Assembly: GCA_038143535.1 (NCBI GenBank)
Contig: JAYQMD010000001.1
Span: forward strand, 186,001 to 250,000
Direction: 5' to 3'
Source: UBA7446 sp038143535
GTDB lineage: Bacteria > Bacteroidota > Bacteroidia > Flavobacteriales > Flavobacteriaceae
Length of the DNA stretch: 64,000 nt
Positions 9,213-17,913 of the stretch are shown piece after piece. Positions within the stretch are counted from its first letter, which is position 1. Each line of letters begins with the position of its first letter. Made by a program: the position numbers and the translations under genes. The notes beneath the pieces were generated by a model. It was not told the origin of the DNA and ran no database searches. It worked only from the letters and a program-made list of their open reading frames with translations.

Positions 9213-10485
9213 ATGGCGAAAACGATTCGAACTTATTGTTTTATTGTGGTCGTCATTTTGATGTCTATCGCATGTAACACCAACAATCAAAAAATGAAAA
9301 ACTCTAGCAAAACAGCTGCTGAAATTTTGGGCAACCCAGATTACTTAGCTATTTCGTATGGAGGCTACAGAAAACACACACGGGATGTCCAACCGACCAT
9401 TGAGGAGCTAAAGGATGACATGCGCATACTTTCTGCCATGAATATTCGCATTATTAGAACATACAATGTGCATTTACCGCAGGCTGAAAATATACTCATA
9501 GCCATCTCAGAACTTAAAAAAGAAGACGCTTCGTTTGAAATGTATGTGATGCTTGGTGCGTGGATTGATTGCCTAAATTCTTGGACAGACCGAGCAGTTA
9601 ATCACTACGTGGAAAGCCCTCGGAACGAAATTGAAATTAATAAAGCGGTTGAATTGGCCAATAAATATCCAGGCGTCGTAAAAGTACTCGCTGTTGGAAA
9701 TGAGGCCATGGTAAAATGGGCCGAAAGCTACTATGTACAACCCGGCATTATCCTTTATTGGGTTTCCTATTCAAACGCTAAAAAAAGAAAACAAACTTCC
9801 CAAAGATTTGTGGATTACCAGTTCTGATGATTTTGCCTCTTGGGGGGGAGGCGACACGGCCTATCACAATGCAGATTTAGAAGAATTGATCGAGTCAGTG
9901 GATTATATTTCCATGCATACCTATCCTTTTCACAACACCCATTACAACCCAGCATTTTGGGAGATAACCACAGAAGAGGCAAAGAACAAGACTCAAAAAG
10001 AACTTATAGACGAGGCGATGATACGGTCCCGTGATTTTGCCATTGAGCAATACAATAATGTTAAAAAATATATGGAGAGCCTTGGCGTAAACAAGCCCAT
10101 ACATATTGGCGAAACAGGGTGGGCTACAATATCCAACGGCTATTATGGCCAAAAAGGCTCACATGCTGCAGACCAATATAAACAAGCACAATACTATAAG
10201 TTGGTGCGCGCATGGGCCAAGGAAAACGGGGTGGCTTGCTTCTTTTTTGAAGCTTTTGACGAGCCTTGGAAAGAAGCCCATAATTCCAAAGGTTCTGAAA
10301 ATCACTTCGGACTTTTCACCGTTGAAGGTAAGGCCAAGTATGCGCTCTGGGACCTTGTTGACAGCGGTACTTTTGATGGCCTTACACGTAATGGAGCACC
10401 CATCACCAAAACCTTTAACGGTCTTAGTGAAAACCTCTATATCTCCGTTCTACCCCCTAATGCTTTAGAACTTAATCCAAACTAG
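9213..10485 (+). pseudogene. GH17 beta-1,3-glucanase lipoprotein, interrupted by a frameshift
   Basis: Two overlapping frames together make one GH17 enzyme. The first (9213-9827) has a lipoprotein leader with cysteine 21 (MSIA-C) and the acid/base motif VGNEAMV (Glu at 9702-9704). The second continues from about 9772 to 10485 and has the nucleophile motif HIGETGWAT (Glu at 10111-10113) and SWGGGD. The native reading changes from ...YWVSY in frame one to QTLKKENKLPKDLW in frame two, placing the lesion near 9769-9774, just before a run of seven A (9780-9786). It equals one extra base or two missing bases. As written, the first product lacks the nucleophile and half of the barrel. Everything else looks undamaged, so this is either a recent mutation or a sequencing error. 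If intact it would cut beta-1,3-glucan outside the cytoplasm. Confidence 0.85.
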
Positions 10486-10489
10486 CCCC

Positions 10490-11971
10490 ATGAAAACGAA
10501 TAAACTCTTTATAGCTTTAATATTTACCCTAATGGCACCTTCTTGCACAAACGATTCCCCTGAAATAATGGTTTATGAAACCTCAGAAAGCGGATATAAG
10601 CTTACACAAGTAACCGAATTTAAAGTGCTTGAAAATCCCACGAGCATTACCCTAGATACGTCTAAAGAGCTCCAAACCATATCGGGCTTTGGAGGGGCTT
10701 TTACAGAATCATCTGCGTATTTGCTCAACCAGATCAGTAAAGAGAATAGAGATAAAATCCTAAGGGCATATTTTGCAAAAGAAGGCGCGCGCTACTCTCT
10801 TACTCGCACGCACATGAACTCCTGTGATTTTTCGCTAAGTAATTACTCATATACACCTGTAGTAGGAGATAAAAATTTGGAGCACTTTTCTATCGACGAG
10901 GATAAAGACGATATCATTCCCATGATCAAAGATGCTATGGCTGTTTCTGATGATGGGTTTAGACTTTTTGCCTCACCTTGGACTGCGGTGCCGTGGATGA
11001 AAGACAACAACAGCTGGGTTGGCGGAAAACTTCTGCCAGAATACTACGATACTTGGGCGTTGTTCTTTTCCAAATATGTTGATGCATACAAGGCTGAGGG
11101 CATAGACATTTGGGGCTTTACTGTCGAAAATGAACCGCACGGAAACGGCGAAAATTGGGAAAGTATGCATTATTCTCCAGATGAAATGGCGCATTTTGTA
11201 CAACATTTCCTCGGACCAAAACTTGAGGCTGACGGCAAAGGAGATATAGTCATTTTAGGCTACGATCAAAACCGCGAAGGCTTACGTGAGTGGGTAGATG
11301 TGATGTATAAAGACGAAGGTTCATCTAAATATTTTGATGGAACTGCTGTGCATTGGTATGAGAGCACTTATGATTATTTTCCAGAGGAATTGCAGTATGC
11401 GCATGAAAAAGCACCAGACAAGTATTTAATTCAAACCGAAGCTTGTATAGATGCAGAAGTGCCTGTTTGGCAAGATGACAACTGGTATTGGAAGAAAGAA
11501 GCAACAGACTGGGGATACGATTGGCGGGAATCTTCTAAAAAATATTTACATCCAAAATATGCACCAGCAAATCGCTATGCCCGCGACATCATAGGTTGTC
11601 TTAACAATTGGGTTGACGGATGGGTAGATTGGAACATGGTACTGGACACTAAAGGGGGTCCAAACTGGGCAAACAACTGGTGCATTGCTCCCGTAATTGT
11701 CGACATCGAAAAGGACGAAGTATACTTTACTCCACTATATTATATCATGGTGCACTTTAGCAAGTTTATTCGCCCAGACGCCAAAGTAATTGAAGCCCAA
11801 AATACAGACGCAGAATTGATGGTCACGGCTGTTAAAAATCCAGATGGAACCAAAGCTGTAGTGGTATTTAACGAAGGTAAAACGGGCAAGAGTTTTGTCC
11901 TAAAACTAGACGGAATTTCAAAAAATATTTCGATCAGCCCGCAAGCTATCCAAACAATTCTAATCAAATAA
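10490..11971 (+). CDS. GH30 lipoprotein, probable exo-beta-1,6-glucosidase of laminarin side chains
   Basis: A 493-residue lipoprotein (cysteine 19, MAPS-C) with all GH30 hallmarks: SGFGGAFTESSA near 65-76, RTHMNSCDFS near 106-115, ASPWTAVPWMK near 161-171, acid/base Glu215 in FTVENEPHG and nucleophile Glu317 in LIQTEACID. The C-terminal part is the beta-sandwich that flanks the barrel (VVVFNEGKTGKSFVLKLDG). GH30 members in Bacteroidota laminarin loci remove beta-1,6-linked glucose branches so that GH17 can cut the main chain; that activity is inferred from context rather than from a residue. The gene starts 4 bases after the GH17 gene and ends 9 bases before the symporter gene, so it belongs to the same operon. 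Alternative activities of the family are glucosylceramidase or general beta-glucosidase. Confidence 0.88.
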   Translation: MKTNKLFIALIFTLMAPSCTNDSPEIMVYETSESGYKLTQVTEFKVLENPTSITLDTSKELQTISGFGGAFTESSAYLLNQISKENRDKILRAYFAKEGARYSLTRTHMNSCDFSLSNYSYTPVVGDKNLEHFSIDEDKDDIIPMIKDAMAVSDDGFRLFASPWTAVPWMKDNNSWVGGKLLPEYYDTWALFFSKYVDAYKAEGIDIWGFTVENEPHGNGENWESMHYSPDEMAHFVQHFLGPKLEADGKGDIVILGYDQNREGLREWVDVMYKDEGSSKYFDGTAVHWYESTYDYFPEELQYAHEKAPDKYLIQTEACIDAEVPVWQDDNWYWKKEATDWGYDWRESSKKYLHPKYAPANRYARDIIGCLNNWVDGWVDWNMVLDTKGGPNWANNWCIAPVIVDIEKDEVYFTPLYYIMVHFSKFIRPDAKVIEAQNTDAELMVTAVKNPDGTKAVVVFNEGKTGKSFVLKLDGISKNISISPQAIQTILIK

Positions 11972-11980
11972 AATAGGTTT

Positions 11981-13549
11981 ATGTCACCAACAACCATTAC
12001 AACCACACGAAACAAAGTCCCTCTAAAACAAAAGGGGGCATTCGGCGCAGGGCATTTTGTACTCAATCTTTTACCTGGTGTTTTGGGGGTTTATATACAA
12101 GTATTTATCCTAACCGCATTTGGCATGGACCCTGTGTGGGCTGGTCTTTTGGGAGGATTGCCTCGAATTTTCGATGCCTTGACAGATCCGGTCATGGGTT
12201 TTATTTCCGACAATACCAAGTCTACATGGGGAAGGAGAAGACCGTATATTTTTTCGGGGGCCATAATAAGTGGTATCCTCTTCATTCTCATGTGGCAATT
12301 AGATGAAAACGCATCGCAAACGTTCAACTTTTGGTACGTTATGATATTGCAAATATTATTTCTTGTTGGGAATACCATGTTTGCTACTCCACTTGTTGGT
12401 CTGGGCTATGAATTGACCTCTGACTATAACGAGCGAACAAGGTTAATGAGTTTTGCCAATTCTATGGGACAAATTGCATGGATAATCGTTCCATGGCTTT
12501 ATGTTATTATTCCAGATGCAAATACTTTTGACAATCCAGCTCAAGGGGTAAGAACTATGGCTATTATTGTTGGAGTTGTATGTATGCTTTTTGGCGTATT
12601 ACCTGCAATTTTTTGTAGAGGGATTGACTCGGTACAAATGGAAAATAGAAAGAAAATTACACTTAAAACATTAGCTTATAATTTAGTAGAGCTCTGGGAA
12701 GGGATAAAGCAAGTTTCTAAAAATAAGCCTTTTATGAAACTGTGTGGCGCCACTTTTCTTGTATTTAATGGTTTTCAACTCGTGGCAGCTTTTTCTGTTT
12801 TTATTATTGTGTTTCATATGAATAAAGGGAGCTGGGAACAAGCGGGGACTTGGCCTGCTTGGTTTAATTCACTAAACGCTATCATCACCGCCTTTTTGGT
12901 TATTCCTATTATTTCAAAGATGGCAACTAAGTGGGGCAAGCGAAATGCGTTTCTAATTTCAACGTCCTTGTCCATCGTTGGCTATTCGCTGAAGTGGTGG
13001 GGCTTTGATATTGAACTCAACAACAGCTTTAACCAAACTTCATTAGGTCAGGGATTAAATAGTGGCGTTGCCGCCATATTTGATTTTTTGAACCCTTTCT
13101 TAGAAAGTGTAGGCATGACTTGGTTTAGCATAGATGCTAGCAATGGAATCCCTTGGTTAATTTTTGCGCCAATCCCATTGTTTGCCTTTGGAATGGGCGG
13201 ATTATTTACATTGATGATGTCGATGACTGCAGATGTTTGTGACTTGGATGAGTTGAAAAATGGAATGCCCCGAAAGGAAGGTACTTTTGGTGCTATTTAC
13301 TGGTGGATGGTAAAACTCGGTCAAGCCTTGGCGATTATTTTAAGCGGTGTAATTCTTAAAATGGTTGGGTTTGATCAGAACGCTACCAATCAGGCCGTCG
13401 AAACGATGACCCGACTTAGAATTGCAGACATTATTGTCCCTGCTAGCACTGCAGTTTTAGCTATGTTGGTTATGTGGAATTACAGTTTGTCTGAAAAGCG
13501 CGCGAAAGAAATCAAAGAAAAACTCGTAGAAAGACGCGGGGAATTGTAA
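11981..13549 (+). CDS. GPH-type MFS sugar:cation symporter
   Basis: A 522-residue inner-membrane protein with about twelve hydrophobic segments. Signature features of the glycoside-pentoside-hexuronide symporters are present: FDALTDPVMGFISD after the second helix, STWGRRRPYIFSG in the first cytoplasmic loop, and ADVCDLDELKNGMPRKEGTFGAIYWW-like charged and small residues near the C-terminal half (split here as ADVCDLDEL and RKEGTFGAIY). It should carry glucose or short beta-glucan oligosaccharides from periplasm to cytoplasm with a cation. It lies 9 bases after GH30 and 20 before the signal-less GH17, so it links the outer and cytoplasmic steps of the locus. It also resembles the large soluble loop members of the family near residues 340-380, where a non-helical stretch separates two membrane segments. 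Confidence 0.85.
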   Translation: MSPTTITTTRNKVPLKQKGAFGAGHFVLNLLPGVLGVYIQVFILTAFGMDPVWAGLLGGLPRIFDALTDPVMGFISDNTKSTWGRRRPYIFSGAIISGILFILMWQLDENASQTFNFWYVMILQILFLVGNTMFATPLVGLGYELTSDYNERTRLMSFANSMGQIAWIIVPWLYVIIPDANTFDNPAQGVRTMAIIVGVVCMLFGVLPAIFCRGIDSVQMENRKKITLKTLAYNLVELWEGIKQVSKNKPFMKLCGATFLVFNGFQLVAAFSVFIIVFHMNKGSWEQAGTWPAWFNSLNAIITAFLVIPIISKMATKWGKRNAFLISTSLSIVGYSLKWWGFDIELNNSFNQTSLGQGLNSGVAAIFDFLNPFLESVGMTWFSIDASNGIPWLIFAPIPLFAFGMGGLFTLMMSMTADVCDLDELKNGMPRKEGTFGAIYWWMVKLGQALAIILSGVILKMVGFDQNATNQAVETMTRLRIADIIVPASTAVLAMLVMWNYSLSEKRAKEIKEKLVERRGEL

Positions 13550-13569
13550 ATTAATATAAAAGAAGTAAC

Positions 13570-14481
13570 ATGTCATACAGAGAGGGGAAAGACTTTAGCC
13601 TTGAGGCGCTTGAGTATAAATCGTATGAAGGAGTTAATTTTGAAACTTACACAAGCATAGATTTAGCAGCTCTATGGCGTAAAACGCTTAAGTCAGGCAT
13701 TCATGGCATTTGCTTTAGTATGTATGAAGACGGTCAAGAGCCAGGAGATACCATTACGGAAACTCAGGTTGAAAGACGTATTAAGATTTTAAAGCCGTAC
13801 ACCAAATGGATACGTTCATTTTCGTGTATTGAAGGAAATGAACATATTCCAAGACTGGCACACAAACAAGGTTTAAAAACCATGGTTGGTGCATGGCTAA
13901 ACGATTACAATGAAAAAAATGAGGAGGAAATCAATGCGCTTATTGCCTTAGCGAACGAAGGTTGTGTGGATATTGCAGCTGTGGGTAATGAAGTGCTTTA
14001 TAGAAACGACCTTTCACTTGATGCGCTTTTAGATTTTATGAAACGCGTCCGCGCAGCCATTCCTGAACATATTCCAGTGGGCTATGTAGATGCCTATTAC
14101 GAATTTACGGTACACCCTGAGCTTGTGGAACACTCTGATGTTATATTGTCGAACTGTTATCCTTTTTGGGAAGGCTGCCCTGAAGAACATGCTTTGAATC
14201 ATATGCAACAAATGTATGGACAGGCGATGGACGCTGCTAAGGGCAAAAAAGTAATCATAACCGAAACAGGCTGGCCAAGTAAAGGCGAGTCGTTAAAAGG
14301 AGCCGTGCCTAGTGAAGAACACGCTATAAAATACTTCGTAAATACACAGGCCTGGGCTAAAAAAGCTGACATAGACGTATTCTATTTTTCATCTTTTGAT
14401 GAGTCTTGGAAAGTTGGCCCCGAAGGAGAAGTAGGTGCCTATTGGGGACTTTGGGATAAAAATGAAAAAATAAAGTATTAG
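13570..14481 (+). CDS. GH17-family glucosidase without signal peptide
   Basis: A 303-residue protein, shorter than most GH17 enzymes with a leader and lacking any signal peptide, so it should act in the cytoplasm. It opens directly with a beta-barrel strand (YEGVNFETYTSID). Acid/base Glu141 lies in AAVGNEVLY and nucleophile Glu232 in IITETGWPSKG; FYFSSFDESWK near the C-terminus is the last barrel strand motif of the family. It likely hydrolyses short beta-1,3-linked gluco-oligosaccharides, possibly exo-acting or transferring, which cannot be told from sequence. It follows the symporter by 20 bases and precedes GH3 by 26. Since the lipoprotein GH17 upstream is frameshifted, this may be the only working GH17 in the locus as written. 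Confidence 0.85.
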   Translation: MSYREGKDFSLEALEYKSYEGVNFETYTSIDLAALWRKTLKSGIHGICFSMYEDGQEPGDTITETQVERRIKILKPYTKWIRSFSCIEGNEHIPRLAHKQGLKTMVGAWLNDYNEKNEEEINALIALANEGCVDIAAVGNEVLYRNDLSLDALLDFMKRVRAAIPEHIPVGYVDAYYEFTVHPELVEHSDVILSNCYPFWEGCPEEHALNHMQQMYGQAMDAAKGKKVIITETGWPSKGESLKGAVPSEEHAIKYFVNTQAWAKKADIDVFYFSSFDESWKVGPEGEVGAYWGLWDKNEKIKY

Positions 14482-14507
14482 TTTAGAGAAAAATTTAAAA
14501 AATTTTT

Positions 14508-16535
14508 ATGTTTTCCAAGCACATTAGTATTTCATTATTATCTCTTTTATTCCTTACTGCCTGCACCTTATCTTCCAATAAGAAAGACGATCAGGTTATT
14601 GCCAAAAAAGTAGCCATCTTATTAGATCAGATGACCCTTGCCGAAAAGGTGGGGCAAATGACTCAAGTTGACTTACGTATGTTTGATGACTTGGCTGATA
14701 TCAAAACCTATCATATTGGTTCAATTTTAAGTGGTGGTGCTGGTGCTCCACAAAACAACACTCCAAAAGATTGGCTTGAAATGGACAATGGATTCCAAAA
14801 GATAGCGATGGAAGACCGTTTAGCAATTCCACTTATTTATGGTGTTGATGCCGTTCACGGGCATAACAACCTTTTAGGCGCAACCGTATTTCCACACAAC
14901 CTTGCTTTAGGCGCTGCCAACGATGCTGATTTGGTTTATCGCATAAACAAAGCAACAGCTATTGAGGTTGCTGCGACCGGAATTCATTGGACGTTTTCCC
15001 CTTGTGTTGCTGTTCCTCAAGACCCTAGATGGGGGCGTTTCTACGAAGGTTTTGGACAGTCTACGGAGCTCGTAAATGGACTTACAACAGCAGCTGTTAA
15101 AGGATATCAAGCAATACTTACGGAAACAAATGATAAACAAGTAGCTGCCTGTGCGAAGCATTTTGTTGGTGATGGCGCAACCATTTGGGGTACAGGGACT
15201 GAATCAGATGGCATACACCAATATTTAATTGATCAAGGTGATGTTCTTTTAGATGATAAAACATTACGTGAATTGCACTTACCTCCTTACGAAACAGCTA
15301 TTGCTGCAGATGTAAAAACCATTATGGTGAGCTTTAGCAGCGTAGGTGGAGAAAAATGTCACGGGAATACATATCTTATAACGGATCTGCTTAAGGGAGA
15401 GCTGGGTTTTAAGGGTCTTGTGGTGTCAGATTGGGGCGGAATTAATCAACTACCTGGTGATTACAAGTCTGATGTAATTAATGGTATAAATGCGGGTATT
15501 GATATGGTTATGGTCCCAGGGATAAGGCAAGGAGACCCCTTTTACTCAAAAAATCAGCACTATAAAACGTTTATAAACAATCTAATTGAAGCAGTAAATG
15601 AGGGTAGCGTTAGCATGGCTAGAATAGATGATGCAGTTAGTCGTATTTTAAAAGTTAAATTTGAAATTGGGTTGTTTGATAACCCATATATGGATGATGC
15701 ATATCTAAATCAAATTGGTACTGCAGCACATCGAGCCTTAGCTCGTGAAGAAGTGCAAAAGTCTACCGTTTTACTTAAAAATGAAGGTACACTACCATTG
15801 GCTAAAAATACAGCCATTACTGTAGTTGGCTCAGCAGCACATAATCTTGGTGTACAAAATGGAGGATGGACAACCGATTGGCAAGGCATTTTCACCCCTG
15901 ACTTTGCTTTTTTAGATTATAATGCTGATGGGGAACTGACCAGCAAAGAGTATTACAGTCAACTCGAAAAAGTCTTCGAAAATAAATTTGAAAAAAGCAA
16001 TTGGGAGGATCATTTTAGTGAAATAGACTTAGATAACGATGGAAAAGCCAATGCAGCAGATTTTACTGGATTTATGGCAAACCGCGTATTGCAGCCCAGT
16101 GGTACTACAGTCTTGGAAGGGCTTTCACAAGTGGCACCAGAAGCTATTATAACATACAGCCCTAACGCCAAAATAATACCAGAGGACAATGTTGTTCTTG
16201 CTGTGATTGGAGAATATCCATACGCTGAAGGAATTGGTGACGATGGTGATTTACGACTCAATAAAGCTGATATTGAAACGCTTAAACGCGCCTATGACAG
16301 TGGCAACAAAGTGGTTGTATTACTGTTGTCTGGCCGACCGCTTATGATAAACGAACACCTCCAAAATTGGGATGCTTTTGTAGCTTCCTTTCTACCAGGA
16401 ATGGCAGGCGAAGGCTTAGCTGACGTACTTTTTGGAGATGCCGCACCCAAAGCAAAACTTAGCTTTGATTGGGCCTTGACATATGACGGCAATGGCATAC
16501 TGTTTCCTATGAACAGTGGTCTTACTTATGAATAG
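14508..16535 (+). CDS. GH3 beta-glucosidase lipoprotein with two EF-hand loops
   Basis: A 675-residue lipoprotein (cysteine 19, FLTA-C). The N-terminal barrel contains YGVDAVHGHNN, the FSPCVAVPQDPRWGRFYEGFG stretch (161-183), AKHFVGDG and the nucleophile Asp308 in LVVSDWGG. The second domain has VLLKNEGTLPL and ends GVILF-less at MNSGLTYE, so the fibronectin-like third domain of longer GH3 enzymes is absent. Between NGGWTTDWQG and the QPSGTTVLEGL motif, about 70 residues are inserted that contain two EF-hand loops (residues 470-481 and 507-518; see separate entry). It would release glucose from the non-reducing end of gluco-oligosaccharides in the periplasm or at the surface. It is 26 bases after GH17 and 34 bases before the last lipoprotein gene. 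Confidence 0.88.
   Translation: MFSKHISISLLSLLFLTACTLSSNKKDDQVIAKKVAILLDQMTLAEKVGQMTQVDLRMFDDLADIKTYHIGSILSGGAGAPQNNTPKDWLEMDNGFQKIAMEDRLAIPLIYGVDAVHGHNNLLGATVFPHNLALGAANDADLVYRINKATAIEVAATGIHWTFSPCVAVPQDPRWGRFYEGFGQSTELVNGLTTAAVKGYQAILTETNDKQVAACAKHFVGDGATIWGTGTESDGIHQYLIDQGDVLLDDKTLRELHLPPYETAIAADVKTIMVSFSSVGGEKCHGNTYLITDLLKGELGFKGLVVSDWGGINQLPGDYKSDVINGINAGIDMVMVPGIRQGDPFYSKNQHYKTFINNLIEAVNEGSVSMARIDDAVSRILKVKFEIGLFDNPYMDDAYLNQIGTAAHRALAREEVQKSTVLLKNEGTLPLAKNTAITVVGSAAHNLGVQNGGWTTDWQGIFTPDFAFLDYNADGELTSKEYYSQLEKVFENKFEKSNWEDHFSEIDLDNDGKANAADFTGFMANRVLQPSGTTVLEGLSQVAPEAIITYSPNAKIIPEDNVVLAVIGEYPYAEGIGDDGDLRLNKADIETLKRAYDSGNKVVVLLLSGRPLMINEHLQNWDAFVASFLPGMAGEGLADVLFGDAAPKAKLSFDWALTYDGNGILFPMNSGLTYE
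15888..16097 (+). other. EF-hand pair inserted in the GH3 enzyme
   Basis: Residues 461-530 of the GH3 protein form an extra segment in the alpha/beta-sandwich domain. Loop one is DYNADGELTSKE (470-481): acidic or amide residues at positions 1, 3, 5, Gly at 6 and Glu at 12. Loop two is DLDNDGKANAAD (507-518) with the same spacing and Asp at 12. Helical sequence (YYSQLEKVFENKFEKS) separates them. Both fit the canonical 12-residue calcium loop, so calcium binding is likely. The role in the enzyme (stability in seawater, substrate-site shaping) is inference. Confidence 0.7.
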
Positions 16536-16569
16536 CCTTAGACAATGCCCAAGAAGCGTATCTTTGAGC

Positions 16570-17070
16570 ATGCGTTTTTGTTATTTGTTTTGTTGCATCT
16601 TGTTGGTTGGTTGTACACAACAACAACCATCCCTTTCTTCAAACAACGCTGTTGTAGTTGATACCCTTATTCAAAAAACTCCGCTTATAACACCTGATTC
16701 ACGACAGGAGTTAAACTGGTCTAGCTTGTTGGCATTGATGGAGTCTTTGCACGAAATCCCATCTGATCAACGTGCCATTACGCTTAAAAACATCAAAGAA
16801 GAAGCCATTAAATTAAATAGTCAACCTTGGCCAGAAGACTGGGATACTAAACCCATTCGCGCGCGTTTTAATGTGTTTGTAACTCATGCGAGTATCGCTG
16901 CAGACCAACGCTTTGGAGATACTTTTGGAGATACTGCTTTTGAACAACAAAGCCTCGCTATTAATAAAATGAAAAAAAGCTGGGATATATTTGCTGATCA
17001 AATCAGCGGTGACGCTATGTTAACTCCCTTCGACCCCGCAATCAGCCAAACGATAAGAAAAGTCGAATAG
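16570..17070 (+). CDS. Lipoprotein of unknown function at the end of the glucan locus
   Basis: The frame is open from 16516, but ATG 16570 gives an ideal lipoprotein leader (RFCYLFCCILLVG-C, cysteine 15), so that start is chosen; it lies 34 bases after the GH3 stop. The mature part of about 150 residues is mostly helical and hydrophilic with many Trp, Asp and Asn; a short direct duplication encodes FGDTFGDT. I recognise no family. It may be periplasmic or surface-exposed and is probably co-transcribed with the glucan enzymes. The last 51 bases overlap the convergent gene on the other strand, which may act as the operon end since no clear hairpin is visible. Confidence 0.65.
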   Translation: MRFCYLFCCILLVGCTQQQPSLSSNNAVVVDTLIQKTPLITPDSRQELNWSSLLALMESLHEIPSDQRAITLKNIKEEAIKLNSQPWPEDWDTKPIRARFNVFVTHASIAADQRFGDTFGDTAFEQQSLAINKMKKSWDIFADQISGDAMLTPFDPAISQTIRKVE

Positions 17071-17835
17071 CCTGGCACTAAGGCTGTCCATTACCTTTTT
17101 GTTTCGCTTACTTGTTGTTTTTGCAAATGAAGGCAGTTTTAGGTTTAGACGCTTAGAGGCTTCCGTATAAAAATCAGCTCTCTGGTGATGAACAGGACTT
17201 ACACAATGAAGCGTTTTGCCCCAATGCCCTTCCTCAATTATTGCCATAAGAAAACGCACTACGTCTTGCCGATGAACTAGGTTTGTTGGCGCTTGTGGTG
17301 CTGGTATGTTGGTTCTGCCGGCAAGCTGTTTTGCAGGGTGCCTATTGCCCCCAACTAATCCACCCAACCTTACAATGGTTGTATGATTTTCAGCAGATTG
17401 AATGAATTCTTCAGCTTCCAATAGTTGTTGCCCGCTTAAACCATCTGGTGCAGGAGTGCTTTTTTCGTATACCACGCCTTGCGTAGCACCAAATACGCCT
17501 ATACTACTTAGCATTAATAGCTTACAAGACGGATGCTTTGCAAGTGCATCTACAAGTATTCTGATGCGACTTACATAGTTGGCTTCGGGATTTTTTCTAC
17601 GTCCTGGTGGAAATGCAATAACAAGGGCGTCAACTCCTTCAAGAAAGTCATTTAAGTTTCCGGTTATAGCTTCGTTATCAAGCTTAATTAAGAATGGCTC
17701 AATGCCCATATTGCGGAGGACCTCTAAATGGGCCTCGGTGGTGACACTTCCACGCACATGATGTCCTTTTGCTATGAGCGATTGGGCAAGAACTTTCCCT
17801 AACCAACCACATCCCATTATAGCTGTCTTTTCCAT
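17020..17835 (-). CDS. SDR-type NAD(P)-binding epimerase/dehydratase-like protein (YeeZ-like)
   Basis: A 271-residue protein with an N-terminal Rossmann motif GCGWLG at 8-13 and the second-strand VRGSVTTEAHLEVL that sets NADP preference in related proteins. ALVIAFPPGRR, LLMLSSIGVFG and IVRLGGLVGGNRHP follow the order of extended SDR proteins, but the YxxxK catalytic pair is not obvious: the usual tyrosine region reads VVYEKSTPAPDG. That fits the YeeZ/atypical SDR group whose reaction is unknown. It is convergent with the PUL end and overlaps it by 51 bases. Substrate cannot be assigned. Confidence 0.75.
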   Translation of the reverse strand: MEKTAIMGCGWLGKVLAQSLIAKGHHVRGSVTTEAHLEVLRNMGIEPFLIKLDNEAITGNLNDFLEGVDALVIAFPPGRRKNPEANYVSRIRILVDALAKHPSCKLLMLSSIGVFGATQGVVYEKSTPAPDGLSGQQLLEAEEFIQSAENHTTIVRLGGLVGGNRHPAKQLAGRTNIPAPQAPTNLVHRQDVVRFLMAIIEEGHWGKTLHCVSPVHHQRADFYTEASKRLNLKLPSFAKTTSKRNKKVMDSLSARLFDFSYRLADCGVEGS

Positions 17836-17913
17836 TGTTGTAAATGTATCTTTTTTGTTGATAATCCAAAGATCAAAATTTTTTTCTTACCTTTTGTTGA
17901 ACAAAACATAAAC

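Noticed and set aside
9840..10468. Additional frames of 60-120 codons inside the GH17 and mfd regions on both strands
   Set aside because: They lie within genes with clear family motifs in another frame and have no motif of their own, so they are shadows.
16910..16935. Direct duplication of about 12 bases (TTTGGAGATACT)
   Set aside because: In-frame repeat of FGDT in a lipoprotein; too short to indicate a mobile element or regulatory array.
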